Shown here piece by piece: positions 1-7,532 of a stretch of 64,000 nt of DNA. How positions within the stretch are numbered: the first letter of the stretch is position 1; each line of letters starts with the position of its first letter. The notes under the pieces were generated by a model. It was not told the DNA's origin. It was given only the letters and a program-made list of their open reading frames with translations, and did no database searches. Position numbers and translations under genes: made by a program. This DNA is from Paraburkholderia sp. BCC1886 (GTDB taxonomy: Bacteria > Pseudomonadota > Gammaproteobacteria > Burkholderiales > Burkholderiaceae): the NCBI RefSeq assembly GCF_900996245.1, contig NZ_CAAJGK010000074.1, positions 248,001 to 312,000 on the forward strand. Direction: 5' to 3'.

Positions 1-943
1 CCGCGCGCTCGACTGGGTCGCGCCCACCTTCTCGCCGGAACCCGGCATAGAGATCGAACAAGGACGGCATCCGGTAGTCGAGGCCCAGGTCGAGCAGTTC
101 ATCGCCAACGACTGCACGCTTACGCCCGAGCGCAAACTGCTGCTGATCACCGGGCCGAACATGGGTGGTAAGTCCACCTTCATGCGCCAGACCGCGCTGA
201 TCGCGCTGCTCGCTTACGTCGGCAGTTATGTGCCCGCGCAGCGGGCGAGGTTCGGCCCGATCGATCGCATCTTTACGCGCATCGGCGCGGCCGACGATCT
301 GGCCGGCGGCCGCTCGACCTTCATGGTCGAGATGACGGAAGCCGCCGCGATCCTGAACGACGCCACGCCGCAAAGCCTCGTGCTCATGGACGAGATCGGC
401 CGCGGCACGTCGACGTTCGACGGCCTCGCGCTGGCTTGGGCGATTGCGCGGCATCTGCTCTCGCACAACGGCTGCCACACGTTGTTCGCCACGCATTACT
501 TCGAATTGACGCAGTTACCCGCCGAGTTTGCGCAGGCGGCCAACGTGCATCTGTCGGCCGTCGAACATGGTCATGGCATCGTGTTCCTGCATGCAGTCAG
601 CGAAGGACCGGCCAATCAGAGCTATGGCCTGCAGGTCGCGCAACTCGCCGGTGTGCCGAACGCGGTGATTCGCGCCGCGCGCAAACATCTGGCGCATCTC
701 GAACAGCAGTCGGCGGGACAACCCGCGCCGCAACTCGATCTGTTCGCGGCACCTCCGCCCATGCTGTTGGAAGATGCCGACGACTACGCGGCCGCCGAGA
801 AGGAACCCGCGCTGTCGGCCGCCATGCAAACGCTCGTCGACCGTCTGCGCAGTATCGATCCCAACGATCTGCGTCCGCGCGAAGCGCTCGACCTGCTCTA
901 CGAACTGCACGAGATGGCTGGCGTGCCGGATGCGGATCATTGA
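1..943 (+). CDS. mutS: DNA mismatch repair protein MutS, C-terminal part (5' end outside window)
   Basis: MutS is the ATPase that recognises mismatches and starts mismatch repair with MutL. The window opens inside the gene; the frame starting at base 2 is open to the TGA at 941-943 and gives 313 residues. It covers the ATPase domain: Walker A GPNMGGKST, a Walker B region with LMDEIGRGTST, and a THYFELT segment typical of MutS. The C-terminal part holds the usual weakly conserved linker (rich in Ala and Pro) and a short helical tail ending in LLYELHEMAG. The stop is overlapped by the start of the next gene, so the two are probably co-transcribed. The identification is certain; only the 5' end is missing. 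Confidence 0.98.
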   Translation, partial: RALDWVAPTFSPEPGIEIEQGRHPVVEAQVEQFIANDCTLTPERKLLLITGPNMGGKSTFMRQTALIALLAYVGSYVPAQRARFGPIDRIFTRIGAADDLAGGRSTFMVEMTEAAAILNDATPQSLVLMDEIGRGTSTFDGLALAWAIARHLLSHNGCHTLFATHYFELTQLPAEFAQAANVHLSAVEHGHGIVFLHAVSEGPANQSYGLQVAQLAGVPNAVIRAARKHLAHLEQQSAGQPAPQLDLFAAPPPMLLEDADDYAAAEKEPALSAAMQTLVDRLRSIDPNDLRPREALDLLYELHEMAGVPDADH

Positions 944-2309
944 CGCAAAACGTCTGTCACCGCGCCCGCGCCGGTTACGCGCGGCGCTGACTCTCGTTCT
1001 GTCGGCCGCGCGCGGACTCGCGCCGCTCGCGGCCGTTTTACCACTCCTACTGTTGACTGCCGGCATCGCTTACGCGCTGCCGGCTCATGCCGAAGCGACG
1101 CGTTATACATTCGCGGTGATCGCCGGCACGATGCAAAGTCCCGCCGACGAAGCGCCGACGCAACGTCTGATCGACGCGATCGGCCGCGAGCGCGATCTTG
1201 CTTTCGTCGTCTACGACGGCAATCTGAAAGGCGCGAAAGAGGCTTGCGGCGACGCGCTGTTCGAACGGCGTCACGCACTGCTCGACACCTCGCGGCCGGC
1301 GCTCTTCTTCATTCCGGGTCAGCATGATTGGGCCGATTGCGGCACGGCCGAAGCGGGCAGTTTCGATCCGGTCGAGCGACTCGACCAGTTGCGTCAGACG
1401 TGGTTCGCCGATACGACGTCGATGGGTCAGAACCCCATTGCTTTGACACGGGAAAGCGAAGTGTCGCGCTTTCATCCGTTTCGGGAAAACGTGCGCTGGC
1501 AACTGGGCGACACGGTGTTCGTCGGCCTGAACGCGCCGAGCCCGAACAATCACTATCTGACTGCAGGCGGCCGCAATGGCGAATTCGAAGATCGGGTGAT
1601 CGCCAATGCGTTCTGGCTCGAACACGCGGGCGAATATGCGAAGCGTCGTGACGCTCGCGCGGTGGTCGTGTTCATTCAGGGCGACCCTGACGCCGAACGC
1701 TACGAGCGGCCCGAACGCTTCGCATGGTTGCGCTTTACGCGCAACACGCGCCGCGACGGCTTTCTGGAATTCAAACGCAGCCTCGTGAAGCTCGCGCAGA
1801 TTTTTCGCGGGCCGGTGCTGGTCGTGCATTGCGACGACGAACGCGCAAGCGCCGGCTTCGCTATCGACCAGCCGCTGCGCAACGACAAGGGCATGCTGGT
1901 GACGAATCTCACGCGCGTCGCATTCGCGCCGCGTGACCGTCTCAACCAGTGGATTCAGATAGAGGCGGATTTCAGCAGGAAGCCGCCGTTCCGCGTGAGC
2001 GTGCGCGACGTGCCGAAGCAGATGCCGATGCCTGCGCCGCTGTCTTCGTCAGCGTCACAGCCGGCTGTATCGCGGGATTCCTCGAGTGCCTCGATGCCCG
2101 CCATACCGTCGCCCGGGTCGGCCTCCGAAATGCCGCCGCTTTATCAGTCGCCGGGACAAGCTTCCTCCGAGCCACAGGAACTGGACCAGCAGTCGGGTCT
2201 TCCAGCGGATCAGGGAGGCGGCACCTACGGACCTGCGATGTCGGCGCCACCGGGAAGTGCTTCGCACGTTCCCGGCACGGCCGCCAGTTCAGTGCAGCGT
2301 GGGCCCTGA
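930..2309 (+). CDS. Secreted calcineurin-like phosphoesterase-fold protein, probably without metal ligands
   Basis: Predicted 459-residue exported protein. I chose the ATG at 930, which overlaps the mutS stop by 14 bp, because it gives a basic N-terminus followed by a long hydrophobic stretch (about residues 18-50) ending in an Ala-rich signal-peptidase-like site. Residues 58-135 have the rhythm of a metallophosphoesterase: a beta strand, a central DGN where GD is expected, and GQHDW at 130-134 where GNHD is expected. The first D-x-H motif is absent, so catalysis is doubtful. The last ~95 residues are a disordered Pro/Ser/Gln-rich tail. Its 3' end overlaps the convergent slyD-like gene by 21 bp. 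The exact family assignment is inference from motif spacing only. Confidence 0.72.
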   Translation: MRIIDAKRLSPRPRRLRAALTLVLSAARGLAPLAAVLPLLLLTAGIAYALPAHAEATRYTFAVIAGTMQSPADEAPTQRLIDAIGRERDLAFVVYDGNLKGAKEACGDALFERRHALLDTSRPALFFIPGQHDWADCGTAEAGSFDPVERLDQLRQTWFADTTSMGQNPIALTRESEVSRFHPFRENVRWQLGDTVFVGLNAPSPNNHYLTAGGRNGEFEDRVIANAFWLEHAGEYAKRRDARAVVVFIQGDPDAERYERPERFAWLRFTRNTRRDGFLEFKRSLVKLAQIFRGPVLVVHCDDERASAGFAIDQPLRNDKGMLVTNLTRVAFAPRDRLNQWIQIEADFSRKPPFRVSVRDVPKQMPMPAPLSSSASQPAVSRDSSSASMPAIPSPGSASEMPPLYQSPGQASSEPQELDQQSGLPADQGGGTYGPAMSAPPGSASHVPGTAASSVQRGP

Positions 2310-2831
2310 CTTGTCTTCTTCGTCGTCCTCGTCGTCTTCGTCGAGCACTTCGAGGCCGTCGGCGCCATGCGCGTGTTCATGCGTGATTTCGTCTTCGGTA
2401 GCGGGACGCACGTCCTTTACCGTCAACGCAAAACGCAGTGCCATGCCGGCGAGCGGATGGTTACCGTCGAGCACGACTTTGTCTTCGGCTACATCGGTCA
2501 CCACGTAGACGAGTGCGTCGAGATCTTCGTCGCCTTCTTCCGGTGTGCCTTCGAATTGCATGCCGACTTCGAGCGGTTCCGGGAAGCGTGTACGCGGCTC
2601 GATTTTCACGAGGTCGGGATCGTATTCACCGAATGCGTCTGCGGGCTCGAGCTGGATCTGGGTCTCGAAACCGGCCTCATGGCCGTCGAGCTCTTCCTCG
2701 ATCTTGGGGAACGTGCCATCATAGCCGCCGTGCAGATAGACCATCGGCTCGTCGCTTTCTTCAATCAGGTTGCCCTGCGCATCCGACAGCTTGTAAGCGA
2801 CCGACACGACGGTGTTCTTTGCGATTTTCAT
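2289..2831 (-). CDS. SlyD-type FKBP peptidyl-prolyl cis-trans isomerase
   Basis: A 180-residue cytoplasmic prolyl isomerase and chaperone of the SlyD/FkpB branch. The sequence begins MKIAKNTVVSVAYKL, has the FKBP flap region with YLHGGYDG, an inserted chaperone (IF-type) segment in the middle, and the closing FKBP strand with GNHPLAGMALRF. SlyD of E. coli ends in a His/Cys-rich metal-binding tail; here the tail is instead mostly Asp and Glu with only scattered His (HEHAHG), so nickel handling is uncertain. I chose the ATG at 2831 rather than an upstream one because it matches the family N-terminus and has a GGAGAG ribosome site just upstream. The acidic tail is encoded by a GTC/TTC-type triplet-rich stretch on the plus strand. 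Confidence 0.92.
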   Translation of the reverse strand: MKIAKNTVVSVAYKLSDAQGNLIEESDEPMVYLHGGYDGTFPKIEEELDGHEAGFETQIQLEPADAFGEYDPDLVKIEPRTRFPEPLEVGMQFEGTPEEGDEDLDALVYVVTDVAEDKVVLDGNHPLAGMALRFALTVKDVRPATEDEITHEHAHGADGLEVLDEDDEDDEEDKSGPTLH

Positions 2832-2863
2832 TCGACTCTCCAGATTACAGCGCACATTATACG

Positions 2864-4132
2864 ATGCCCAAGCGGCCCACTGACCACCCGGCCGAGGCAG
2901 CTTCGGCACGGAATTCATCGCCGGCTTCAAGGCTCGCGCGACCCCAATCACCTGCACGCCCGAGCTTGCCTCCCTCACCCGACACACCCACTCCGCTGCT
3001 CGGCAATCTGACGCCGTCGCAATTCATGCGCCGGTACTGGCAGAAGAAGCCGCTTCTGATTCGCCAGGCCATTCCGAACGTCGAGGCGCCACTCACGCGC
3101 GATGAATTCTTCGCGCTCGCCGACCAGGACGAAGTCGAGGCACGTCTCATCACGCATGCCCGCAACAAGTGGCAACTCGAGCACGGCCCGTTCGCACCGG
3201 ACGAGTTGCCCTCGCTCAGACAACGTGCGTGGACGCTGCTGGTACAAGGTGTCGATCTACACAACGATCGTGCCCGGGCGTTGCTCGACCAGTTCCGCTT
3301 CGTCCCGGACGCCCGTCTGGACGACCTGATGATTTCGTTTGCCACCGACGGCGGCGGCGTCGGACCACACTTCGACTCCTACGACGTGTTCCTCCTGCAA
3401 GTGAAAGGCAAGCGCCGCTGGAAGATCAGCGCGCAGAAAGATCTGACATTGCAAGCCGGTCTTCCTTTGAAAGTTTTACAGGACTTCAGGGCTGAAGAAG
3501 AGTGGCTGCTGGAGCCAGGTGACATGTTGTATCTGCCGCCGCACATCGCTCACGACGGCGTGGCTGAGGGCGAATGCATGACGTGTTCGATCGGTTTTCG
3601 GGCACCGTCGGCGAACGAGCTGACCGCGCAGTTCCTCTACCATCTGGCCGAGCGTGGCGAATCGAACGCGCCGTCCGGTGCGCTGTATCGCGACCCGCAG
3701 CAACCCGCGGTCGGGCACCCGGCGGAGTTGCCCGCCGCGCTCGTCGAACGGGTGGGCGCGATCCTTGCTCAGATCAAATGGAAAGAGCAGGACGTAGCGT
3801 CGTTCCTCGGTACCTACCTCAGCGAACCCAAGCCGAGCGTGGTCTTTGATCCGCCGCAAAAGCCGCTCAACGAAGTGCGTTTTATCGGGCAAGCGTCGAA
3901 GCTCGGCCTAAGGCTCGATCGCAAGACGAACTTGTTGTACAACCGCCGTTTTTTCTTCCTGAATGGAGAGGAAACGTCATTCGAAGGCGCAAAAAAGTGG
4001 TTGATTGAACTCGCTGATAACCGGTCCATGAGTGCGAAACGCTTTGTAACACTCTCAAACGAATCGTCGGTGACAGCATTGCTACACGAGTGGTATTGTG
4101 CGGGCTGGATACAAGTCGGCGAGCTTGCGTAA
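2864..4132 (+). CDS. JmjC/cupin 2-oxoglutarate oxygenase, RoxA/YcfD type (ribosomal protein arginine hydroxylase)
   Basis: A 422-residue Fe(II)/2-oxoglutarate-dependent oxygenase of the YcfD family, which in E. coli hydroxylates an arginine of ribosomal protein L16. The JmjC core carries an HxD pair (H169 and D171 in GPHFDSYDVF) and a distal His near residue 230 in PPHIAHDG, the expected iron triad. Upstream lies the family segment SQFMRRYWQKKPLLIR. The first ~45 residues are a Pro/Ser/Ala-rich extension not needed for the fold, so a later start is possible, but no better in-frame ATG with a ribosome site is evident. It is transcribed divergently from the slyD-like gene with only 32 bp between the starts. 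The substrate here is inferred from the family. Confidence 0.88.
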   Translation: MPKRPTDHPAEAASARNSSPASRLARPQSPARPSLPPSPDTPTPLLGNLTPSQFMRRYWQKKPLLIRQAIPNVEAPLTRDEFFALADQDEVEARLITHARNKWQLEHGPFAPDELPSLRQRAWTLLVQGVDLHNDRARALLDQFRFVPDARLDDLMISFATDGGGVGPHFDSYDVFLLQVKGKRRWKISAQKDLTLQAGLPLKVLQDFRAEEEWLLEPGDMLYLPPHIAHDGVAEGECMTCSIGFRAPSANELTAQFLYHLAERGESNAPSGALYRDPQQPAVGHPAELPAALVERVGAILAQIKWKEQDVASFLGTYLSEPKPSVVFDPPQKPLNEVRFIGQASKLGLRLDRKTNLLYNRRFFFLNGEETSFEGAKKWLIELADNRSMSAKRFVTLSNESSVTALLHEWYCAGWIQVGELA

Positions 4133-4226
4133 CTCCGCCTACCTGCTATACCCCGTACTGTGAAATTTTGTATGAGAAAGACAACGTATTGACCCCGGAT
4201 TTATGGATTGTCAGTACGAAAGTGCA

Positions 4227-4232
4227 TATAAT
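4227..4232 (+). promoter_or_regulatory. Candidate sigma-70 -10 element for the Ala/Ser lipoprotein gene
   Basis: A perfect TATAAT lies 135 bp upstream of the lipoprotein start in an unusually AT-rich gap (4133-4367). A TTGACC is present at 4190-4195 but is 31 bp away, too far for a standard -35; nearer -35 candidates such as TTGTCA at 4208 are too close. Only the -10 is convincing. The gap holds no other gene that I can support. Confidence 0.4.
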
Positions 4233-4367
4233 TTCCGGCCAAGCCGTAGGGAAGATTCTAGCTCGTCAAAAAAGAGCGTCTCCACCAGCGGCCCAGGTCG
4301 GTGTTGGAGCACATTACCGGTATTATTTTGCGCTGTTGCTTACCTTTAACCATAAAAGGACGTGATC

Positions 4368-4643
4368 ATGAAGAAATCCCTCCTCGTAGCATCCCTGTTG
4401 GCAGCTGTGGCACTGGCTGCATGCAACAAGAGCAACGATCAGGCCGCTGCCCCGGCTAGCGACGCAGCTGCTGCTTCGGCACCGGCTGCTGCTGCTTCGG
4501 ATTCGGCTGCTGCTGCTTCGGGTGCGGCTGCTGCTGCGAGCGACGCTGCTGCTTCGGCTACGACTGCTGCTTCGGACGCAGGCGCTGCTGCCTCGGACGC
4601 AAGCGCAAGCGCTGCTGCTCCGGCTTCGGGCGCAAGCCAGTAA
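4368..4643 (+). CDS. Small Ala/Ser-rich outer-membrane-type lipoprotein, function unknown
   Basis: A 91-residue predicted lipoprotein. The N-terminus is a short signal peptide with lipobox LAAC at about residues 16-19, so Cys19 would be lipidated; the residue after Cys is Asn, not Asp, which does not signal inner-membrane retention by the E. coli rule. Everything after about residue 25 is low-complexity Ala/Ser with scattered Asp, Thr, Gly and Pro. Alanine is written mostly as GCT, unlike the GCG/GCC of neighbouring genes, which may mark high expression or repeat expansion. I chose the ATG at 4368, seven bases after an AAAGGA site, over an in-frame GTG at 4362. A strong terminator follows. 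I do not recognise a function. Confidence 0.8.
   Translation: MKKSLLVASLLAAVALAACNKSNDQAAAPASDAAAASAPAAAASDSAAAASGAAAAASDAAASATTAASDAGAAASDASASAAAPASGASQ
4440..4640 (+). repeat. Degenerate GCT/TCG triplet repeat inside the Ala/Ser lipoprotein gene
   Basis: Short units built from GCTGCTGCTTCGG-like blocks recur with small changes across most of the mature coding region. They encode runs of Ala-Ala-Ala-Ser. Such imperfect arrays can change length by slippage, so the protein length may differ between strains. Confidence 0.7.
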
Positions 4644-4724
4644 GCTGTCGCATAGGGTTCGCCTCTGGGCGAATACTGCAAAAGGAAATCAAATCGTTAG
4701 AAACGATTTCTTGCTGCAGTAAGG

Positions 4725-4769
4725 CAAAACGCCACGGATTCACATCCGTGGCGTTTTGTCATTTTTGGC
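4725..4769 (+). terminator. Strong Rho-independent terminator, probably bidirectional
   Basis: A perfect 15-bp inverted repeat (arms 4725-4739 and 4744-4758, loop of four bases) is followed by a T-rich run. The left arm begins with CAAAAC, so the hairpin could also stop the dinG-like gene coming from the other side. A smaller inverted repeat (AAATCGTT/AACGATTT) lies at 4691-4709. Confidence 0.92.
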
Positions 4770-4811
4770 GCCGTATTTTTAATGCGGCATTAAAAACCCA
4801 AACTAGGTCAT

Positions 4812-7106
4812 TTATTCATTTGCCGCTGTCGTGTTTTCTTCGAAAAACTCGCGGACCACTTCGATCTCGCGCGTGCGCTTGAACGGCGGCAGGCTTTGCC
4901 AGATCCGTCGACCATACGGCTTCTCGACCAGCCGCGCGTCGCAGATCATCAGCACGCCGCGATCGGTCTCGGCACGAATCAGGCGCCCTGCGCCCTGCTT
5001 CAACGTAATGACGGCCTGCGGCAATTGATGCACGGCAAACGGACTCAAGCCTTTCTTGGTGAGCGCATCGAGACGCGCGGACAACACCGGGTCGTCCGGC
5101 GGCGCAAACGGCAGCTTGTCGATCACGACTAGCGACAACGCATCGCCGCGCACATCCACGCCTTCCCAGAAACTCTGGCTGCCGACCAGAATCGCATTGC
5201 CGTAATGACGAAAGCGGTCGAGCAACTCGGTGCGGCTCGCATCGCCCTGCACGAGCAGCGGATAGTCCCAGCCGCGTGCCTCGATCGTGTCGCGCAGCTT
5301 GGCCGAGATACGATCGACCGCGCGCAACGTCGTGCACAACATGAACACGCCACCGCCCGACGCTTCGATCGCGGGCAAGGCCGCGTCGAACACCGCGTCG
5401 GTGAACGTCGGCGACGACGGCTGCGGCATATTGCGCGGCACGTACAACAGCCCTTGCACCGGATAATCGAAAGGACTCGGCAACGTCATCGAGCGTTTGG
5501 CGTTCAGTCCCATCTGCGCGGCGTAGTGCGTGAAATCGCCCCGCACCGACAGCGTCGCCGACGTGAACACCCACGCACGCGGCACGCCGGCGCGTTGCTT
5601 CGCAAAGATCGGAGCGACCGACAACGGTGTTTCGTGCAGTTGCACGGTGTGAGCGAAGACCTCGACCCAGCGCACCTTTTCGTTCGGATCAGCACGCTCG
5701 GGCTTGCCGTCCGCCGTGGCGGCCGCATTAGCCACATTAGCCGCAGCATTGCGCTCGTTGGCCGTGGGCGGCGTCGTCCAACCTGCGAGGACGCCCTGCA
5801 ATTCGCGCGCGCGACGCAGACAGGCGCCGATCGACTCCGCGCGCTCCGCCTGACTGGCCAACGCGGAAGCCAACGCGTCGAGTTCCGTCTCCAGCGTTTC
5901 GAGCGCGGCGAATAGCGGATGATCGTCGGGTAACTGACCGATCGACAGGCGCACCGAGTCTTCCCGGAAAGCGAGCCGCACATCGCGCGCGGCACGTTCG
6001 AGCGTCGCGCCCAGCTTCACCCAGTCGACCGCTTCGCGCGCATGCCCCAGCCCTTCTGCCACGCAGTCGCGCGCGAGTTCGAGGAACTGCGCCGTCGACA
6101 GCGTCTCGCCGAAAAACAGCGTGGCCGTCTCGGGCAACTGATGCGCCTCGTCGAAGATGATGGTGTTGGCCGTCGGCAGCAATTCCGCCATGCCGGTATC
6201 GCGCAACATGATGTCGGCGAAAAACAGATGGTGATTCACCACCACGATATCGGCCTGCTGCGCCTCGCGACGCGCCTGCATCACGAAGCACTCCTTGTAT
6301 TGCGGACACTCCTGACCCAGACAGTTATCGCGCGTCGAGGTGACCATCGACCACACGGCAGCCGTCTCCGGCACGCTTGCCAGTTCGGCCTTGTCGCCCG
6401 TGCGCGTGATCTTCGCAAACCGGATGATGTCCTGCAGATACGCCGTTTCCTGGCGCGATGGCAAGCGGCCGTTGTCGGCCGTGCGTTGCAGATAGTAGTG
6501 ACACAGGTAGTTCGCGCGCCCTTTCAGCATGGCCACCGACACCGGCACCGCGAGCGCATCGCGCACCGTCGGAATGTCGCGCTGGAACAGCTGATCCTGC
6601 AAGTGCTTGGTGCCCGTGGAGACGATCACCTTGCCGCCCCACAACATGGCCGGCACCAGATACGCATAGGTCTTGCCGGTGCCCGTACCAGCCTCGACGA
6701 TCAACGTGTTCTCGCTGCCGTCGAGACCGTCGGCGTCGGTCGCGACGTTTTCCTGAACGGCGGGCAGAGCGGAGACAGTCGAGTCGTTGGGCTGCGTGGC
6801 AAGACGGCGCGCCGGTCGTTTGCTCGCCTCGAACATCGCCTGCTCGGGCATTGCGCGACCCGACGCTTCCATGGCCGCCGCCACGGCACGCGACATTTCG
6901 ATCTGCGAGGCGCGCGAGCGATAGCCGTCGATCTGACGCGCCAGCAAACCGTTCTCGGCGAAAATTTCGTCGAGCTCCGCGACACGCCGCGGATCGAGCG
7001 ACGCGCTCAACGGCGAAGCCGTCTTGCGAACGACCGCGCTGTCGTCGCGCGAAGCGACGGGAGAGGAAGAATCGAGTGGTGAATTCAAGGCAAGCGTTTC
7101 CTGCAA
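4812..7106 (-). CDS. DinG/YoaA-family ATP-dependent DNA helicase
   Basis: A 764-residue superfamily 2 helicase of the XPD-like DinG/YoaA group. Walker A (GTGTGKT) is at about residues 140-146, the DEAH box appears as IIFDEAHQL, and late motifs include GSQSFWEGVD and QGAGRLIR. Between them are four cysteines (one in RANYLC, then a CLGQECPQYKEC cluster) in the position where XPD-type helicases bind a 4Fe-4S cluster. Compared with YoaA, about 55 extra residues separate the N-terminal Q-motif-like region (residues 60-80) from Walker A. The N-terminal ~35 residues are also extra, so a later start is possible. Downstream of the ydcH-like gene on the same strand with a 46-bp gap. YoaA rather than DinG is my preferred subgroup, but I cannot prove it. 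Confidence 0.9.
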   Translation of the reverse strand: MQETLALNSPLDSSSPVASRDDSAVVRKTASPLSASLDPRRVAELDEIFAENGLLARQIDGYRSRASQIEMSRAVAAAMEASGRAMPEQAMFEASKRPARRLATQPNDSTVSALPAVQENVATDADGLDGSENTLIVEAGTGTGKTYAYLVPAMLWGGKVIVSTGTKHLQDQLFQRDIPTVRDALAVPVSVAMLKGRANYLCHYYLQRTADNGRLPSRQETAYLQDIIRFAKITRTGDKAELASVPETAAVWSMVTSTRDNCLGQECPQYKECFVMQARREAQQADIVVVNHHLFFADIMLRDTGMAELLPTANTIIFDEAHQLPETATLFFGETLSTAQFLELARDCVAEGLGHAREAVDWVKLGATLERAARDVRLAFREDSVRLSIGQLPDDHPLFAALETLETELDALASALASQAERAESIGACLRRARELQGVLAGWTTPPTANERNAAANVANAAATADGKPERADPNEKVRWVEVFAHTVQLHETPLSVAPIFAKQRAGVPRAWVFTSATLSVRGDFTHYAAQMGLNAKRSMTLPSPFDYPVQGLLYVPRNMPQPSSPTFTDAVFDAALPAIEASGGGVFMLCTTLRAVDRISAKLRDTIEARGWDYPLLVQGDASRTELLDRFRHYGNAILVGSQSFWEGVDVRGDALSLVVIDKLPFAPPDDPVLSARLDALTKKGLSPFAVHQLPQAVITLKQGAGRLIRAETDRGVLMICDARLVEKPYGRRIWQSLPPFKRTREIEVVREFFEENTTAANE

Positions 7107-7152
7107 AGTCCGGCTCGCGCGGCGCGCGCCCGGCGCCTGCCAGGCCGCGAAC

Positions 7153-7371
7153 TCAGGCGCGTATGTCCGGTTCGAGCTGCAACTGCAGCAAGATGATGGT
7201 GTCCTTGACTTTGAGTTTGCGCTTTTTCAGGCGCTGTAACTCGAAGTCGTCGATGCCGGGCTCGTCCGACATTCGGTCGATCAGACGATCGAGTCCACTA
7301 TGCTCCGATTCCAGTTGCAGAATCCGGTCGCGAAGTGTGTCCGCGTTGATGACATGATGCTGATCGCGCAT
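7153..7371 (-). CDS. YdcH/DUF465 family small coiled-coil protein
   Basis: A 72-residue, highly charged helical protein. It contains a heptad-rich stretch with LESEHSGLDRLIDR and the DUF465 signature LKKRKLKVKDTI. Family members are small cytoplasmic proteins of unknown role. The ATG at 7371 is chosen because a GAGGAGG ribosome site lies just upstream; the open frame continues further but without another good start. It sits between the secreted coiled-coil gene and the helicase on the same strand. Confidence 0.88.
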   Translation of the reverse strand: MRDQHHVINADTLRDRILQLESEHSGLDRLIDRMSDEPGIDDFELQRLKKRKLKVKDTIILLQLQLEPDIRA

Positions 7372-7532
7372 GCTCGCCTCCTCTCGTCGGTGGCTGGGCA
7401 GCATAAGCTGCCTTCGCCTGAGGTTGCTGTCCGGCTTGAAACGCGTGACGGCCAATCCGATACTACCTGCGCCGCGGGCAGACTGCAGGGAAGCGCCGTG
7501 CTCCCCGGTTGCCCGCCGTGCGCGTGCAGGGG

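Noticed and set aside
4090..4365. 91-codon plus-strand frame in the gap before the Ala/Ser lipoprotein gene
   Set aside because: Overlaps the 3' end of the oxygenase gene, no ribosome site and AT-rich noncoding character; contains the candidate -10.
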